Assembly (NCBI GenBank): GCA_904398325.1
Contig: CAJFPC010000058.1
Coordinates: forward strand, 1-60,238
Origin: Candidatus Neoruminococcus faecicola
GTDB taxonomy: Bacteria; Bacillota; Clostridia; Oscillospirales; Ruminococcaceae
Direction: 5' to 3'
Length of the DNA: 60,238 bases
In this document: positions 51,351-59,968 of the stretch, piece by piece
Layout of the letters: each line of letters starts with the position of its first letter
How positions within the stretch are numbered: the first letter of the stretch is position 1
Notes under the pieces: model-generated
Told to the model about the DNA's origin: nothing
The model's input: the letters and a program-made list of their open reading frames with translations, nothing else
Databases searched by the model: none
Made by a program: the position numbers and the translations under genes

Positions 51351-53762
51351 TCAAAGCATGCCGTCAAAGCTGGTATCCACCTGGATGCCCACCTCCCGCC
51401 GGCGCCTGTCCTGATAAAATTCTTCCAGCAGGCGGCGCATCAGCTCGCGCATCTGTGGGGAGTTTTTGCATTTGACGATGAGTTTATACCGGTATTTCCC
51501 CGCGATTTTATACACGGCGGAGGGCGCGGGGCCCAGGATCCGCAGCGGCAGGCGGGGATATTCCTCCCCCGCCATGCGGGAAAAGCGGGCGCAGAAATCC
51601 TCTGCGGCCTGCGCTGTCTCCGCTTCGTCGGCGCCGGTGAAGCCCACGGCCCACATCCGGCAGTAGGGGGGATAAAGCCCCACCTTCCTCAAGGCGATCT
51701 CCTGGGAAAAAAAGCCCTCATAATCCTGTCGGGCGGCCAGCTCCAGCACCGGGTGCTGGGGGTTCATGGTCTGGATCACCGCCCGGCCCCGCAGCCCGCC
51801 CCGGCCGCTGCGGCCCACCACCTGGGTCAGCAGGCTGAAGGTGCGCTCATAGCTGCGGTAATCCCCGCTGTAAAGGGACTGGTCCGCGCCCAGCACCCCC
51901 ACCAGCGTCACCGCCGGGAAATCCAGCCCCTTGGCCACCATCTGGGTGCCCACCAGGATGTCGTACTCCCGGTCGCCAAAGGCCTTGAGGAATCTGTCGT
52001 AGCTGTATTTTTCCAGGGTGGTGTCCATATCCATGCGCAGCACCCTCGCCTCGGGCAGGCGCTGGTGCAGCGCCTCTTCCACCTTCTGGGTGCCGGCGCC
52101 CCGGCAGCGGATCATCTGGCTGCCGCAGCTGGGGCAGCTGGCCGCCATGGGCTGGCTGTAGCCGCAGTAATGGCACATCAGCCGGCCGTTGGCGCTGTGA
52201 TAGGTCAGCGTCACCGAGCAGTTGGGGCAGCGCACCGGCTCATGGCAGCTGGAGCACTGCACCGCCGTGAAAAAGCCCCGCCGGTTGAGCAGCAGGATGG
52301 ACTGCTCCCCCCGCTGCAGGTTCTCATAAAGCCCCTCCGCCAGCCGGGGGGAAAAGAGCTCCTCCGGCAGCGAAAGGGACATATCCTCCAGATAAACGTC
52401 GGGCAGCAGCGCCCCGGCGTAGCGCTCCCCCAGGCGCACCAGCTCCAGCCGGCCCCGCCGGGCCTGGGCAAAGGTTTCCACCGAGGGGGTGGCGGAGGCC
52501 AGCAGCAGCAGGCCCTTCGCCCGCCGGCAGCGCCAGGCCGCCACCTCCCGGGCGTGGTAGCGCGGGGCGTTCTCGGATTTATAGCTGGCCTCCTGCTCCT
52601 CATCCAGCACGATCAGCCGCAGCCGCCGCACCGGGGCGAACACCGCGCTGCGGGTGCCGATGGCGATGGCGGCCTCGCCGGTGCGGATGCGCTTCCATTC
52701 GTCCAGCCGCTCCCCCAGGGAAAGGCCGGAGTGCAGCACCGCCACCCGGCTGCCAAACCGCCCCTTGAACAGCTGCACCAGCTGGGGGGTGAGGGAAATT
52801 TCCGGCACCAGCAGGATCACCCCGTCCCCCCGGGCGGCCGCCTCTTCGATCAGCTTTAAATACACCTGGGTCTTGCCCGAACCGGTGACCCCGTAAAGGA
52901 GGGCCTGCCCCCCGGTTTGGTACAGACGCTCCAGCCGGTCAAAGGCCTGCTGCTGGGCGCCCGTCAGCAGGACCGGCGCCGGGCAGGGGTCCGCCGGCAC
53001 CTCATAGGGGGTGCGCAGCGACTCCTCCTCATAATAAAGCAGCATCCCCTTTTTGCGCATGCGGTCGGTGACCGCCCGGCTGGCCGGGGCGTAATAGCAA
53101 AGCTCCTTGAGGGAGGCCCGGGGGTTCTCGCGAAGAAAATCCACCACCGCCTGCTGGGCCTCGGTCAGCCGGGAAAAATCCCCTTCTGCCAGGCGCACCA
53201 TGGTCACCTTTTCATCCAGCACCCGGCGGCGGGCCTCGCTTTCCCAGCAGAGGGCCCCCTCCTCCAATAGGGAGACAAGGCCGGGGGAGGCTTCGGTGAG
53301 GGAAAATTTCTCCGCCGCCTTCTCCCACAAGGCGCGGCCGCCCCGCTTTTTTAACCAGGCCAGCAGCGCTGCCTGGGCCTCGTCGGGGCTGGCGGCCGGC
53401 CGGCCGGTGAGGGCCAGGGCCTTTTGGATGCGCATGCCCGCCCCCGCCGGGATCAGCAGCCGCAGCCCGTCAAACCAGGTGCAGAAGTACTGCTCTTTGA
53501 GAAAGCGCAGCAGCTCCAGGCCCTCTTCGTCCAGGAGCGGCTCCTCCTCCAGCAGGGCAAGGATGGGCTTTAAGCGGTCAAAGTCGCTGCTGCCGCAGAC
53601 CTCCACCACCAGGCCCACCCGGCCGGTCCTGCCGCCGGCAAAGGGCACCTGCACCCGGCAGCCGGGACGCACCCGGCCGGCCAGCTGGGGCGGGATCTCG
53701 TAATCATACAGCCGGTCAAAGCCGTAGGAGGCCTTTTCCACTGCAACCTTTGCCACCGCCAT
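51351..53762 (-). CDS. priA: Primosomal protein N' (PriA helicase)
   Basis: Restarts stalled replication forks. The 803 residues hold the N-terminal 3'-end-binding domain (KASYGFDRLYDYEIPP), Walker A GVTGSGKTQVYL, DEEQEASYK, a zinc region with eight Cys (CSSCHEPVRCPNC onward) and the helicase C motif VVGRSGRGGLRG. The upstream 60 bases are unusually AT-rich. Confidence 0.96.
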   Translation of the reverse strand: MAVAKVAVEKASYGFDRLYDYEIPPQLAGRVRPGCRVQVPFAGGRTGRVGLVVEVCGSSDFDRLKPILALLEEEPLLDEEGLELLRFLKEQYFCTWFDGLRLLIPAGAGMRIQKALALTGRPAASPDEAQAALLAWLKKRGGRALWEKAAEKFSLTEASPGLVSLLEEGALCWESEARRRVLDEKVTMVRLAEGDFSRLTEAQQAVVDFLRENPRASLKELCYYAPASRAVTDRMRKKGMLLYYEEESLRTPYEVPADPCPAPVLLTGAQQQAFDRLERLYQTGGQALLYGVTGSGKTQVYLKLIEEAAARGDGVILLVPEISLTPQLVQLFKGRFGSRVAVLHSGLSLGERLDEWKRIRTGEAAIAIGTRSAVFAPVRRLRLIVLDEEQEASYKSENAPRYHAREVAAWRCRRAKGLLLLASATPSVETFAQARRGRLELVRLGERYAGALLPDVYLEDMSLSLPEELFSPRLAEGLYENLQRGEQSILLLNRRGFFTAVQCSSCHEPVRCPNCSVTLTYHSANGRLMCHYCGYSQPMAASCPSCGSQMIRCRGAGTQKVEEALHQRLPEARVLRMDMDTTLEKYSYDRFLKAFGDREYDILVGTQMVAKGLDFPAVTLVGVLGADQSLYSGDYRSYERTFSLLTQVVGRSGRGGLRGRAVIQTMNPQHPVLELAARQDYEGFFSQEIALRKVGLYPPYCRMWAVGFTGADEAETAQAAEDFCARFSRMAGEEYPRLPLRILGPAPSAVYKIAGKYRYKLIVKCKNSPQMRELMRRLLEEFYQDRRRREVGIQVDTSFDGML

Positions 53763-53823
53763 CCAGCCGGGTACCCCCTTTTTGTCAAAAAATAAATACT
53801 ATTTGTAATTTAAAATCTAAATA
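53763..53823. other. AT-rich spacer between coaBC and priA
   Basis: About 45 bases (53779-53823) are strongly AT-rich in a GC-rich operon. They contain TAGTAT- and TTGACA-like words but not at correct promoter spacing. Possible internal promoter or processing site. Confidence 0.35.
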
Positions 53824-55020
53824 TTACCGAAGCATCCCGGCCGCCCGCCGCAGAATCTCCTCCGACAGGGCCAGCTTGCTCATTTTGGGCAGCTTTTCCA
53901 CCCCGGAGGCGGTGAGCAGCGACGCCACGTTGGTCTCCCCGCCGAAGCCGGCGCCCTCTTCCGTCAGGCTGTTGGCCACGATCATGTCGGCGCCCTTTTT
54001 CTCCAGCTTGGCCCTGGCGTTGGCGATCAGGTCCTGGGTCTCCATGGCGAAGCCCACGATCACCTGCCCCGGCTGGCGGGCAGCGCAGGCCTCCGCCAGG
54101 ATGTCGGGGTTCTTCACCAAATCCACCGTCAGGCCCCCCTCGCCCTTTTTGATCTTCTGATCAGCGACGCTGGCGGGGCGGAAATCCCCCACCGCCGCAG
54201 CCTTCACCAGAAGATCCGCCTGAGGCAGCGCCGCCAGCACGGCGGATTCCATCTCCCGGGCGCTGACCACCGGCACCATGCGCACGCCGTAGGGCGCCCG
54301 CAGTGCCGTGGGGCCGGAGATCAGGGTCACCTCCCGGGCGCCCAGGGCCAGGGCGGCCCGGGCCATCTCGTAGCCCATCCGCCCGGTGGAATGGTTGCTT
54401 ACATACCGCACCGGGTCCAGCGCCTCCCGGGTGGGGCCGGCGGTGACCACCACCCGCCTGCCCGCCAACGGCTTTTGCACCGTCATGGCATAATAGGTGG
54501 CGTCCACCAGATCCTCCAGGTCGGCCAGGCGGCCGCGGCCCTCGTCGCCGCAGGCCAGCATGCCCACCCCTGGCTCCACAATCTGCACCCCGAACCCCCG
54601 CAGCGTCTCCAGGTTCCGCTGGGTGGCGGGATTGTCATACATGCCGGTGTTCATGGCCGGGGCCACCAGCTTGGGGCAGCGGGCCGCCAGCACGGTGGAG
54701 GAGAGCATGTCATCCGCAATGCCGGAGGCCATTTTGGCGATGATGTTGGCGGTGGCGGGCGCGATGACGAACACATCCCCCCGCTTGGCCAGCGCCACAT
54801 GCTGCACATTCCACTGGAAGTTGCGGTCAAAGGTTTCCACGCTCACCTTGTGGCCGGTGAGCGTCTCAAAGGTGACCGGGCCGACAAACTCGCAGGCGCT
54901 TCTGGTCATGACCACATGCACATCCGCGCCCCGCTTCTGGTATTCCCGCACCAGCTCCGCCGCTTTGTAGACGGCGATGGAGCCGGTGACGCCCAGCACG
55001 ATGGTTTTTCCCTCAAACAT
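53824..55020 (-). CDS. coaBC: Bifunctional phosphopantothenoylcysteine decarboxylase / phosphopantothenate-cysteine ligase
   Basis: Carries out two steps of coenzyme A synthesis. The 398 residues have the CoaC flavoprotein half (GVTGSIAVYKAAELV, APAMNTGMYDNP, CGDEGRGRL) and the CoaB half (VTAGPTREALDPVRYVSN HSTGRMG and NDL-region equivalents VKAAAVGDFRP, KIKK). The ATG at 55020 with AAAGGAG is preferred over an in-frame ATG at 55080. Confidence 0.96.
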   Translation of the reverse strand: MFEGKTIVLGVTGSIAVYKAAELVREYQKRGADVHVVMTRSACEFVGPVTFETLTGHKVSVETFDRNFQWNVQHVALAKRGDVFVIAPATANIIAKMASGIADDMLSSTVLAARCPKLVAPAMNTGMYDNPATQRNLETLRGFGVQIVEPGVGMLACGDEGRGRLADLEDLVDATYYAMTVQKPLAGRRVVVTAGPTREALDPVRYVSNHSTGRMGYEMARAALALGAREVTLISGPTALRAPYGVRMVPVVSAREMESAVLAALPQADLLVKAAAVGDFRPASVADQKIKKGEGGLTVDLVKNPDILAEACAARQPGQVIVGFAMETQDLIANARAKLEKKGADMIVANSLTEEGAGFGGETNVASLLTASGVEKLPKMSKLALSEEILRRAAGMLR

Positions 55021-55045
55021 GCGCTTTGGCTCCTTTACAGGTTTT

Positions 55046-55237
55046 TCAGTGTTCCGGGTTGAGCCCCCGCTCCCGGGCAAAGGCTTCCACCGCCAGTTTT
55101 ACCGGCTTCTCGTCCAGGGGGGTGTGGTTATCATCCGCCTCGATGGCGATTTCCCGGGCGCGCTTGGCCACCTCCACCACGAAGGTGTAGTAGCTCTCGT
55201 TTTTCTGGATCAGCTGGCTCATTGCAGGTCTAAGCAT
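55046..55237 (-). CDS. rpoZ: RNA polymerase omega subunit
   Basis: A small subunit aiding RNA polymerase assembly. The 63-residue form starts [19 protein letters not shown], matching the Firmicute MLRPS-type start, so I use the ATG at 55237. It then overlaps gmk by 19 bases. VVEVAKRAREI is the conserved core. Confidence 0.9.
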   Translation of the reverse strand: MLRPAMSQLIQKNESYYTFVVEVAKRAREIAIEADDNHTPLDEKPVKLAVEAFARERGLNPEH

Positions 55238-55848
55238 TCCTCATGCACCTCTTTCATAAAATTCTCATAAAATTTCGCCTGATGGGCGGCCGCCTCGGTC
55301 ACGGCGGAAAGCTGCCGGCAGGCGTCCTCCAGGTCGTCGTTGACGATAATATAGTCATAATCCTTGGCGCAGGCGATCTCCTCCACCGCGGTTTTCAGCC
55401 GGCGGCGGATGCTCTCCTGCGAGTCGGTGCCCCGGCCGGTCAGGCGGCGGCGCAGCTCCGCAAAGGAGGGCGGCATCACAAAGATCAGCACCGCCTCGGG
55501 CATCAGGCGGCGCACCTGGAAGGCCCCCTGCACCTCGATTTTTAAAATCACGTTGCGCCCCGCCTTGAGCTCCTCCTCCACAAAGGCCCGCGGCGTGCCG
55601 TAATAGCTGCCGCCGTAGCGGGCGTATTCCAGCATCTGGCCGGCGGCGATCATCTGTTCAAACCGCCCCTCGGTGAGGAAGAAATAGTCCCTGCCGTCCA
55701 CCTCGCCTTCCCGCATCGGGCGGGTGGTGGCGGAGATGGATTTGACCGTAGAGGGGTTTTCCCGCAGAAAAAGCTCCAGCACCGTATCCTTGCCCACGCC
55801 GGAGGGGCCGGAAAAAACAAACAAGACGCCTTTTGACGGGCTATTCAT
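55219..55848 (-). CDS. gmk: Guanylate kinase
   Basis: Phosphorylates GMP to GDP. The 209 residues have the P-loop [12 protein letters not shown], the GMP-binding [18 protein letters not shown], and LKIEVQGA. The ATG at 55848 overlaps the remA end by eight bases; GAGGAG lies about ten bases before it. Confidence 0.96.
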   Translation of the reverse strand: MNSPSKGVLFVFSGPSGVGKDTVLELFLRENPSTVKSISATTRPMREGEVDGRDYFFLTEGRFEQMIAAGQMLEYARYGGSYYGTPRAFVEEELKAGRNVILKIEVQGAFQVRRLMPEAVLIFVMPPSFAELRRRLTGRGTDSQESIRRRLKTAVEEIACAKDYDYIIVNDDLEDACRQLSAVTEAAAHQAKFYENFMKEVHEECLDLQ

Positions 55849-56107
55849 CCTCTTCCATCTCCTCATCCTCGTCCTCATCCACCAGGCGGTTGGCCACCGT
55901 CTCCGGCTGCACGGCAGAAAGGATCACATGGTCGGAATCGGTGATGATCACCGCGCGGGTGCGCCGGCCATAGGTGGCGTCCACCAGGGTGCCCTGGTCC
56001 CGGGCGTCCTGGATGATGCGCTTGATGGGGGCGGATTCAGGGCTGACAATGGCCACCAGCCGGTTGGCGGAGACCATATTCCCGAAGCCGATATTGATGA
56101 GTTTCAT
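55841..56107 (-). CDS. remA: RemA/DUF370 family regulator
   Basis: An 88-residue DNA-binding protein. In B. subtilis RemA activates matrix genes and binds repeats in promoters. The conserved core is [28 protein letters not shown], followed by [16 protein letters not shown]. The last 15 residues are almost all Asp and Glu. It lies between yicC and gmk as in Bacillus. Confidence 0.93.
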   Translation of the reverse strand: MKLINIGFGNMVSANRLVAIVSPESAPIKRIIQDARDQGTLVDATYGRRTRAVIITDSDHVILSAVQPETVANRLVDEDEDEEMEEDE

Positions 56108-56125
56108 TGCGGTTCCTCCTTCTGG

Positions 56126-57004
56126 TTATTCGATATTCTGAATCTGTTCCCGGATCTTTTCAATCTCCGCCTTGAGGGCCACCACCACTTTGGCGATGGC
56201 CACATCCTGCGCCTTGGAGCCGATGGTGTTGGCCTCCCGGTTCATCTCCTGCACCAAAAAGTCCAGCTTGCGCCCGGCGGGCTCCGGCCGGGCCAGGATG
56301 GCGCGGAACTGGGCCACGTGGCTCCTTAGGCGCACCGTCTCCTCATCCACGGCGGTTTTTTCGGCAAAGATGGCCGCCTCGGTGAGGATGCGGCTCTCGT
56401 CGATGGAGGAATCGGCAAGCACCTCGCTCAGCTTGCGGTAAAGGCGCTCCCGGTATTCCTGGGTGGTGCGGGGGCTCTGCTCCTCCACCTGGCCCACCAG
56501 CGCCTCGATGGTCTTAAGCCGGGCGGAAAGGTCTTCCTCCAGCTTGGCCCCCTCGGCCTGGCGCATGCCCAAAAACTGCCGGAGCGCCTCATCGGCCACC
56601 TGCCGCACCATCTGCCAGATTTTTTCTTCCTCCTCGCCGCCCTTCTCCAGCACAAACAGGTCGGGGATGCGCACCAGATGCGACAAGGCCAGATCATCCG
56701 ACACCCCCAGCTCCTGCCCCAGCTGCCGCAGGGCGGTCACATAGCTCTCGGCCAGGCGGCGGTTGACCTGCACCTGCAGCGGGGCCTCCCCCGTGGCCTG
56801 GATGGTCACCGACGCCTCCAGCTTCCCGCGGGAAACGCTGCCCGCCAGGTGGTTTTTCAGCTTCTCCTCCAGGTAGCCGTAGGCCCGGGGCATCCGGGCG
56901 GAAAACTCATAATACCGGTGGTTGACCGCCTTAAGCTCCACGGCGATGTCCCAGCCCTCCACCAGCTGCTGCGCCCGGCCATAGCCGGTCATGCTTTTTA
57001 TCAT
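56126..57004 (-). CDS. yicC: YicC/YloC family endoribonuclease
   Basis: A 292-residue protein with the N-terminal YicC domain (MIKSMTGYGRAQ) and the C-terminal DUF1732 domain (LDFLVQEMNREANTIGSKAQD). E. coli YicC and B. subtilis YloC have ribonuclease activity. It heads a 15-gene operon. The GAGGAG ribosome binding site is partly inside a predicted pseudoknot. Confidence 0.94.
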   Translation of the reverse strand: MIKSMTGYGRAQQLVEGWDIAVELKAVNHRYYEFSARMPRAYGYLEEKLKNHLAGSVSRGKLEASVTIQATGEAPLQVQVNRRLAESYVTALRQLGQELGVSDDLALSHLVRIPDLFVLEKGGEEEEKIWQMVRQVADEALRQFLGMRQAEGAKLEEDLSARLKTIEALVGQVEEQSPRTTQEYRERLYRKLSEVLADSSIDESRILTEAAIFAEKTAVDEETVRLRSHVAQFRAILARPEPAGRKLDFLVQEMNREANTIGSKAQDVAIAKVVVALKAEIEKIREQIQNIE

Positions 57005-57007
57005 AGT

Positions 57008-57067
57008 CGCAAGCTCCTCACTGGGAAAACGAGGGAGGGCGCAGCTTGCGTTTTCTCCCTCGTTCTC
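57008..57067 (-). promoter_or_regulatory. Predicted H-type pseudoknot in the yicC operon leader
   Basis: Read on the minus strand: GAGAACGAGGGAG (complement of 57055-57067) pairs with CTCCCTCGTTTTC (complement of 57025-57037) over 13 pairs with one G-U. CGCAAGCT (complement of 57043-57050) lies in that loop and can pair with AGCTTGCG (complement of 57008-57015), three bases before the ATG. The second stem overlaps the end of the GAGGAG ribosome binding site. The two stems interleave, so they make a pseudoknot or compete. The pairing is seen; the regulation is inferred. Confidence 0.6.
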
Positions 57068-57103
57068 TTATTTTCTTAAAAAATCGCATAGTTGCATAGT
57101 ATA

Positions 57104-57132
57104 AGTTTACTATTGCCGGCTGGCGATGTCAA
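57104..57132 (-). promoter_or_regulatory. Promoter of the yicC-thiN operon
   Basis: TTGACA (complement of 57127-57132), a 17-base spacer and TAAACT (complement of 57104-57109); a TATACT follows eight bases later. The leader is about 90 bases long. Confidence 0.75.
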
Positions 57133-57215
57133 GGCAAAACGCCCCTTTTCTCCCGCCGGAGGGAAGAAATCCCCTCCCGCAAAAGAAGCAGGAGGTCCCC
57201 CCTCCTGCTTCTTTC

Positions 57216-58463
57216 TTAAGCGAGCACCCAGCTGCCGTCCTCCCGCTGCAGGAGAACGCGCTCGGTATAATCCGCCGGCTCCATGATGACCTGTGCCCGC
57301 CCCGGCAGGCTGTAAACCAGCTGGAGGGTGTCATAATCCCAGTCGGGCTGGCCCGGCACCATGCTGCCGGTATCCCCAAAGGGCTTAAAACCGGTGTTGA
57401 AAAAGAGCCCCTCCTCATACTGACGGAAGATCGGCCCCTCTGACCAATCCGGGTCGGTCAGCTGATAAGCGTAATCGCAGGAAACCACCAGATCGTCGTA
57501 TACCTCCAGCAGGGCGGCGTTGATCTCCTCCACGCTCTGCCAGGGCAGGCCGGGCAGGGTCTGCTCATTGGCAGGGGCATACACCGCCGTGCCGTAAACC
57601 GGCACCGGCATCTCGCTGCCGTCCGGGACGGCGCCCTCTTCGGTGACCACATGCGCCACATAGTCCACCACCTCTTCCTCGTGGGTGGCAAGGCCGGTGA
57701 CGTCCACCTGGGTGTAATCCCGGTTCAGCCAGGGATAAAAGGCTGCGTCGGCCGCATCCAGGCGTCTGAATTCCGCCACGATCTCCGCCTCGGTCAGGGT
57801 GTCCGGCTGCCAGCCGGGATCCGCCGGGCGCAGGGTGGCGAGGACCTCGTGAATCTCGTTGCGCAGCTGCCGCCGGCTCTTATCATCCCCCCGCTGGTCA
57901 CAGTAAAAGGTCAGCAGGTAGATATAGTCCCCCTGGGGATAAAAATACCGCTGCAGCTCATAGGGCACCCCTTCCTTGGTGATCTGATCCAGGATGGTGT
58001 ACTCCTCGGTGACATGAACAAAATCCTGCCCGCCGAACATCCGCTCTTCCCCCTGGGCCATCAGGTTCTGGCACCACTCGTCATCCGCGGGGCTGGCGGA
58101 GATTTCCACAAACTTTTCCCCTTCCCGGTCGATGCCATGGCCGCTGTTCTGCGTCCAGCTTTCCGGGGCGTAGAGGACGAGCGCTTTGCCGGTATCCTCC
58201 CCCGCCGGGGTCAGCACCAGCCGGGCCATGCCGCCGCTGGCAGCGCTTTCCGGGCCGGGAGAGGATGTCCCCGCAGGGGCGCTTGCCTCCCCTTCCGAAG
58301 AGGATGCGCTCTCCTGTGCCTGGGGAGAATCCTCCTGCACGATCACCTGGGTGGGGCCGTCGGCGCCGCCGATGATGCCGATGGTAGCGTCCTCCCCGCA
58401 GGCGCAGAGGCCGGCCGCCAGGGCCGCCGCCAGCACCAGGGCTATCGCTTGTTTTGCCTTCAT
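57216..58463 (-). CDS. Lipoprotein with an OadB-like GADGPT motif
   Basis: A 415-residue predicted lipoprotein with lipobox LCAC (Cys22). Right after it lies TIGIIGGADGPTQVIV (residues 27-42), a signature otherwise found in beta subunits of sodium-pumping decarboxylases. A Ser/Glu/Ala linker and two larger parts follow: about 80-235, and about 240-415 with a C-terminal YTERVLLQREDGSWVL that resembles IseA-type secreted domains (low confidence). The ATG at 58463 has AAAGGAGGG. It lies next to oadA on the same strand. Function is unknown. Confidence 0.75.
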   Translation of the reverse strand: MKAKQAIALVLAAALAAGLCACGEDATIGIIGGADGPTQVIVQEDSPQAQESASSSEGEASAPAGTSSPGPESAASGGMARLVLTPAGEDTGKALVLYAPESWTQNSGHGIDREGEKFVEISASPADDEWCQNLMAQGEERMFGGQDFVHVTEEYTILDQITKEGVPYELQRYFYPQGDYIYLLTFYCDQRGDDKSRRQLRNEIHEVLATLRPADPGWQPDTLTEAEIVAEFRRLDAADAAFYPWLNRDYTQVDVTGLATHEEEVVDYVAHVVTEEGAVPDGSEMPVPVYGTAVYAPANEQTLPGLPWQSVEEINAALLEVYDDLVVSCDYAYQLTDPDWSEGPIFRQYEEGLFFNTGFKPFGDTGSMVPGQPDWDYDTLQLVYSLPGRAQVIMEPADYTERVLLQREDGSWVLA

Positions 58464-58487
58464 GATGGTCTCCCTCCTTTGATGATT

Positions 58488-58498
58488 ACTATACCACA
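58488..58498 (-). promoter_or_regulatory. Extended -10 promoter of the lipoprotein gene
   Basis: TGTGGTATAGT on the minus strand, 25 bases before the ATG, just after the oadA terminator. It matches the MBOAT operon element at ten of eleven bases. Confidence 0.6.
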
Positions 58499-58511
58499 AA
58501 CGCCCCGAAAG

Positions 58512-58532
58512 AAAAAGGCGCCCGCAGGCGCC
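58512..58532 (-). terminator. Terminator after oadA
   Basis: AAGGCGCC and GGCGCC arms (58527-58534 and 58517-58522) around a four-base loop, followed by TTTTTCTTT on the minus strand, 14 bases after the oadA stop. Confidence 0.88.
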
Positions 58533-58545
58533 TTGCACGGTCTTT

Positions 58546-59946
58546 TTAAACGGGATGGACCTGATGCTCCCGGTCGGCATGCTTTGCGTCCACGCCGTAT
58601 TTCTGATCCCGGCGGGCCTCAAAGAATTTGAGGGCCACAGCGCCGAACTGGGCATAGCTGAGCACATCCTCCTCCTGCTCCACCAGCTCGGCGGGCAGTT
58701 CGGCGCGCAGCTTGTCCAATTCCGGGGGGATCAGGTCGGCCGGGCGGCAGTCGATAGGCTCGGCGTCGCCGATGATCTTTTTGCGGAATTCGGGATCGAT
58801 GGCCACCGGCGTGCGGCCGTATTCGCCCCGCACCAGCCCGCGGAATTCCTTGGTCACCTGCTTGTAGCGCTCGCCCAGAATCACGTTGAACACCGCCTGG
58901 GTGCCCACGATCTGGGAGGTGGGGGTCACCAGCGGCGGATATCCGGCATCCTGGCGCACCCGGGGCACCTCGCGCAGCACCTCCTCCAGCTGGCCGGCGC
59001 GGCCCGCCTGCTTGAGCTGGCTGACCAGGTTGGAAAGCATCCCCCCCGGCACCTGATAGAGCAGGGTGTTGGCGTCCACCCCCAGCACCTTGGGATCCAG
59101 CAGGCCGTTCTGCAGGTATTTTTCCCGCAGGGCGGCAAAATAGGCCCGGCACAATTCCAGCTTGCCCAGGTCGAGCCCGGTGTCATATCCGGTGCCCGCC
59201 AGGGTGGCCACCATGGTCTCGGTGGCCGGGTGGGAGGTGCCCATGGCCAGCGGGGACATGGCGGTATCCACCCCGTCCACCCCCGCCTCGATGGCCTTGA
59301 GCAGCGCCATGGAGGCCATGCCGGAGGTGTAATGGGTGTGCAGCTGGATGGGCACCTTCACCGTCTCTTTGAGGGCCCGCACCAGCTCATAAGCCACAAA
59401 GGGGGTGATGAGGCCGGCCATATCCTTGATACAGATGGAGTCGGCGCCCTCGTTTTCCAGCTCCTTGGCGTAGTTTACAAAATATTCCACATTGTGCACC
59501 GGGCTGATGGTATAGGAGATGGCCGCCTGCACATGGGCCTTTTCCCGCTTGCCGGCCGCAATGGCGCAGCGCAGGTTGCGCACGTCGTTGAGGGCGTCAA
59601 AAATGCGGATGATATCGATGCCGTTGGCCACCGATTTCTGCACGAAATACTCCACCACATCGTCGGCATAGTGGCGGTAGCCCAGCATGTTCTGCCCGCG
59701 GAAGAGCATCTGCAGCTTGGTGTTCGGCATGCCGGCGCGGATCTTGCGCAGCCGCTGCCAGGGGTCCTCCCCCAGAAAGCGCAGGCAGGCGTCAAAGGTG
59801 GCGCCGCCCCATACCTCGGCGGAGTAAAAGCCGCAGGCGTCCAGCAGCGGCAGGGCGGGCTCCATCTCCTCCATGGTCATGCGGGTGGCGATAAGGGACT
59901 GGTGCGCATCCCGCAGCACCGTTTCCGTGATATTCACCTTAGCCAT
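58546..59946 (-). CDS. oadA: Oxaloacetate decarboxylase alpha subunit (carboxyltransferase)
   Basis: Moves the carboxyl group of oxaloacetate to biotin on a carrier protein. The 466 residues form the TIM-barrel carboxyltransferase domain and the PYC_OADA region. Metal ligands are Asp13 (LRDAHQS) and His203/His205 (HTH); Lys174 in CIKDMAG is the carbamylated lysine. The biotin domain is not fused but encoded by the next gene upstream. It could also act in a pyruvate carboxylase-type complex. No beta subunit gene is within the window. Confidence 0.92.
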   Translation of the reverse strand: MAKVNITETVLRDAHQSLIATRMTMEEMEPALPLLDACGFYSAEVWGGATFDACLRFLGEDPWQRLRKIRAGMPNTKLQMLFRGQNMLGYRHYADDVVEYFVQKSVANGIDIIRIFDALNDVRNLRCAIAAGKREKAHVQAAISYTISPVHNVEYFVNYAKELENEGADSICIKDMAGLITPFVAYELVRALKETVKVPIQLHTHYTSGMASMALLKAIEAGVDGVDTAMSPLAMGTSHPATETMVATLAGTGYDTGLDLGKLELCRAYFAALREKYLQNGLLDPKVLGVDANTLLYQVPGGMLSNLVSQLKQAGRAGQLEEVLREVPRVRQDAGYPPLVTPTSQIVGTQAVFNVILGERYKQVTKEFRGLVRGEYGRTPVAIDPEFRKKIIGDAEPIDCRPADLIPPELDKLRAELPAELVEQEEDVLSYAQFGAVALKFFEARRDQKYGVDAKHADREHQVHPV

Positions 59947-59968
59947 AGGGATTCCCTCCTTTTCCCGG

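Noticed and set aside
53789-53794. TTGACA on the minus strand before priA as a promoter -35
   Set aside because: The sequence 16-18 bases downstream is GC-rich (toward the priA start) and has no -10-like element.
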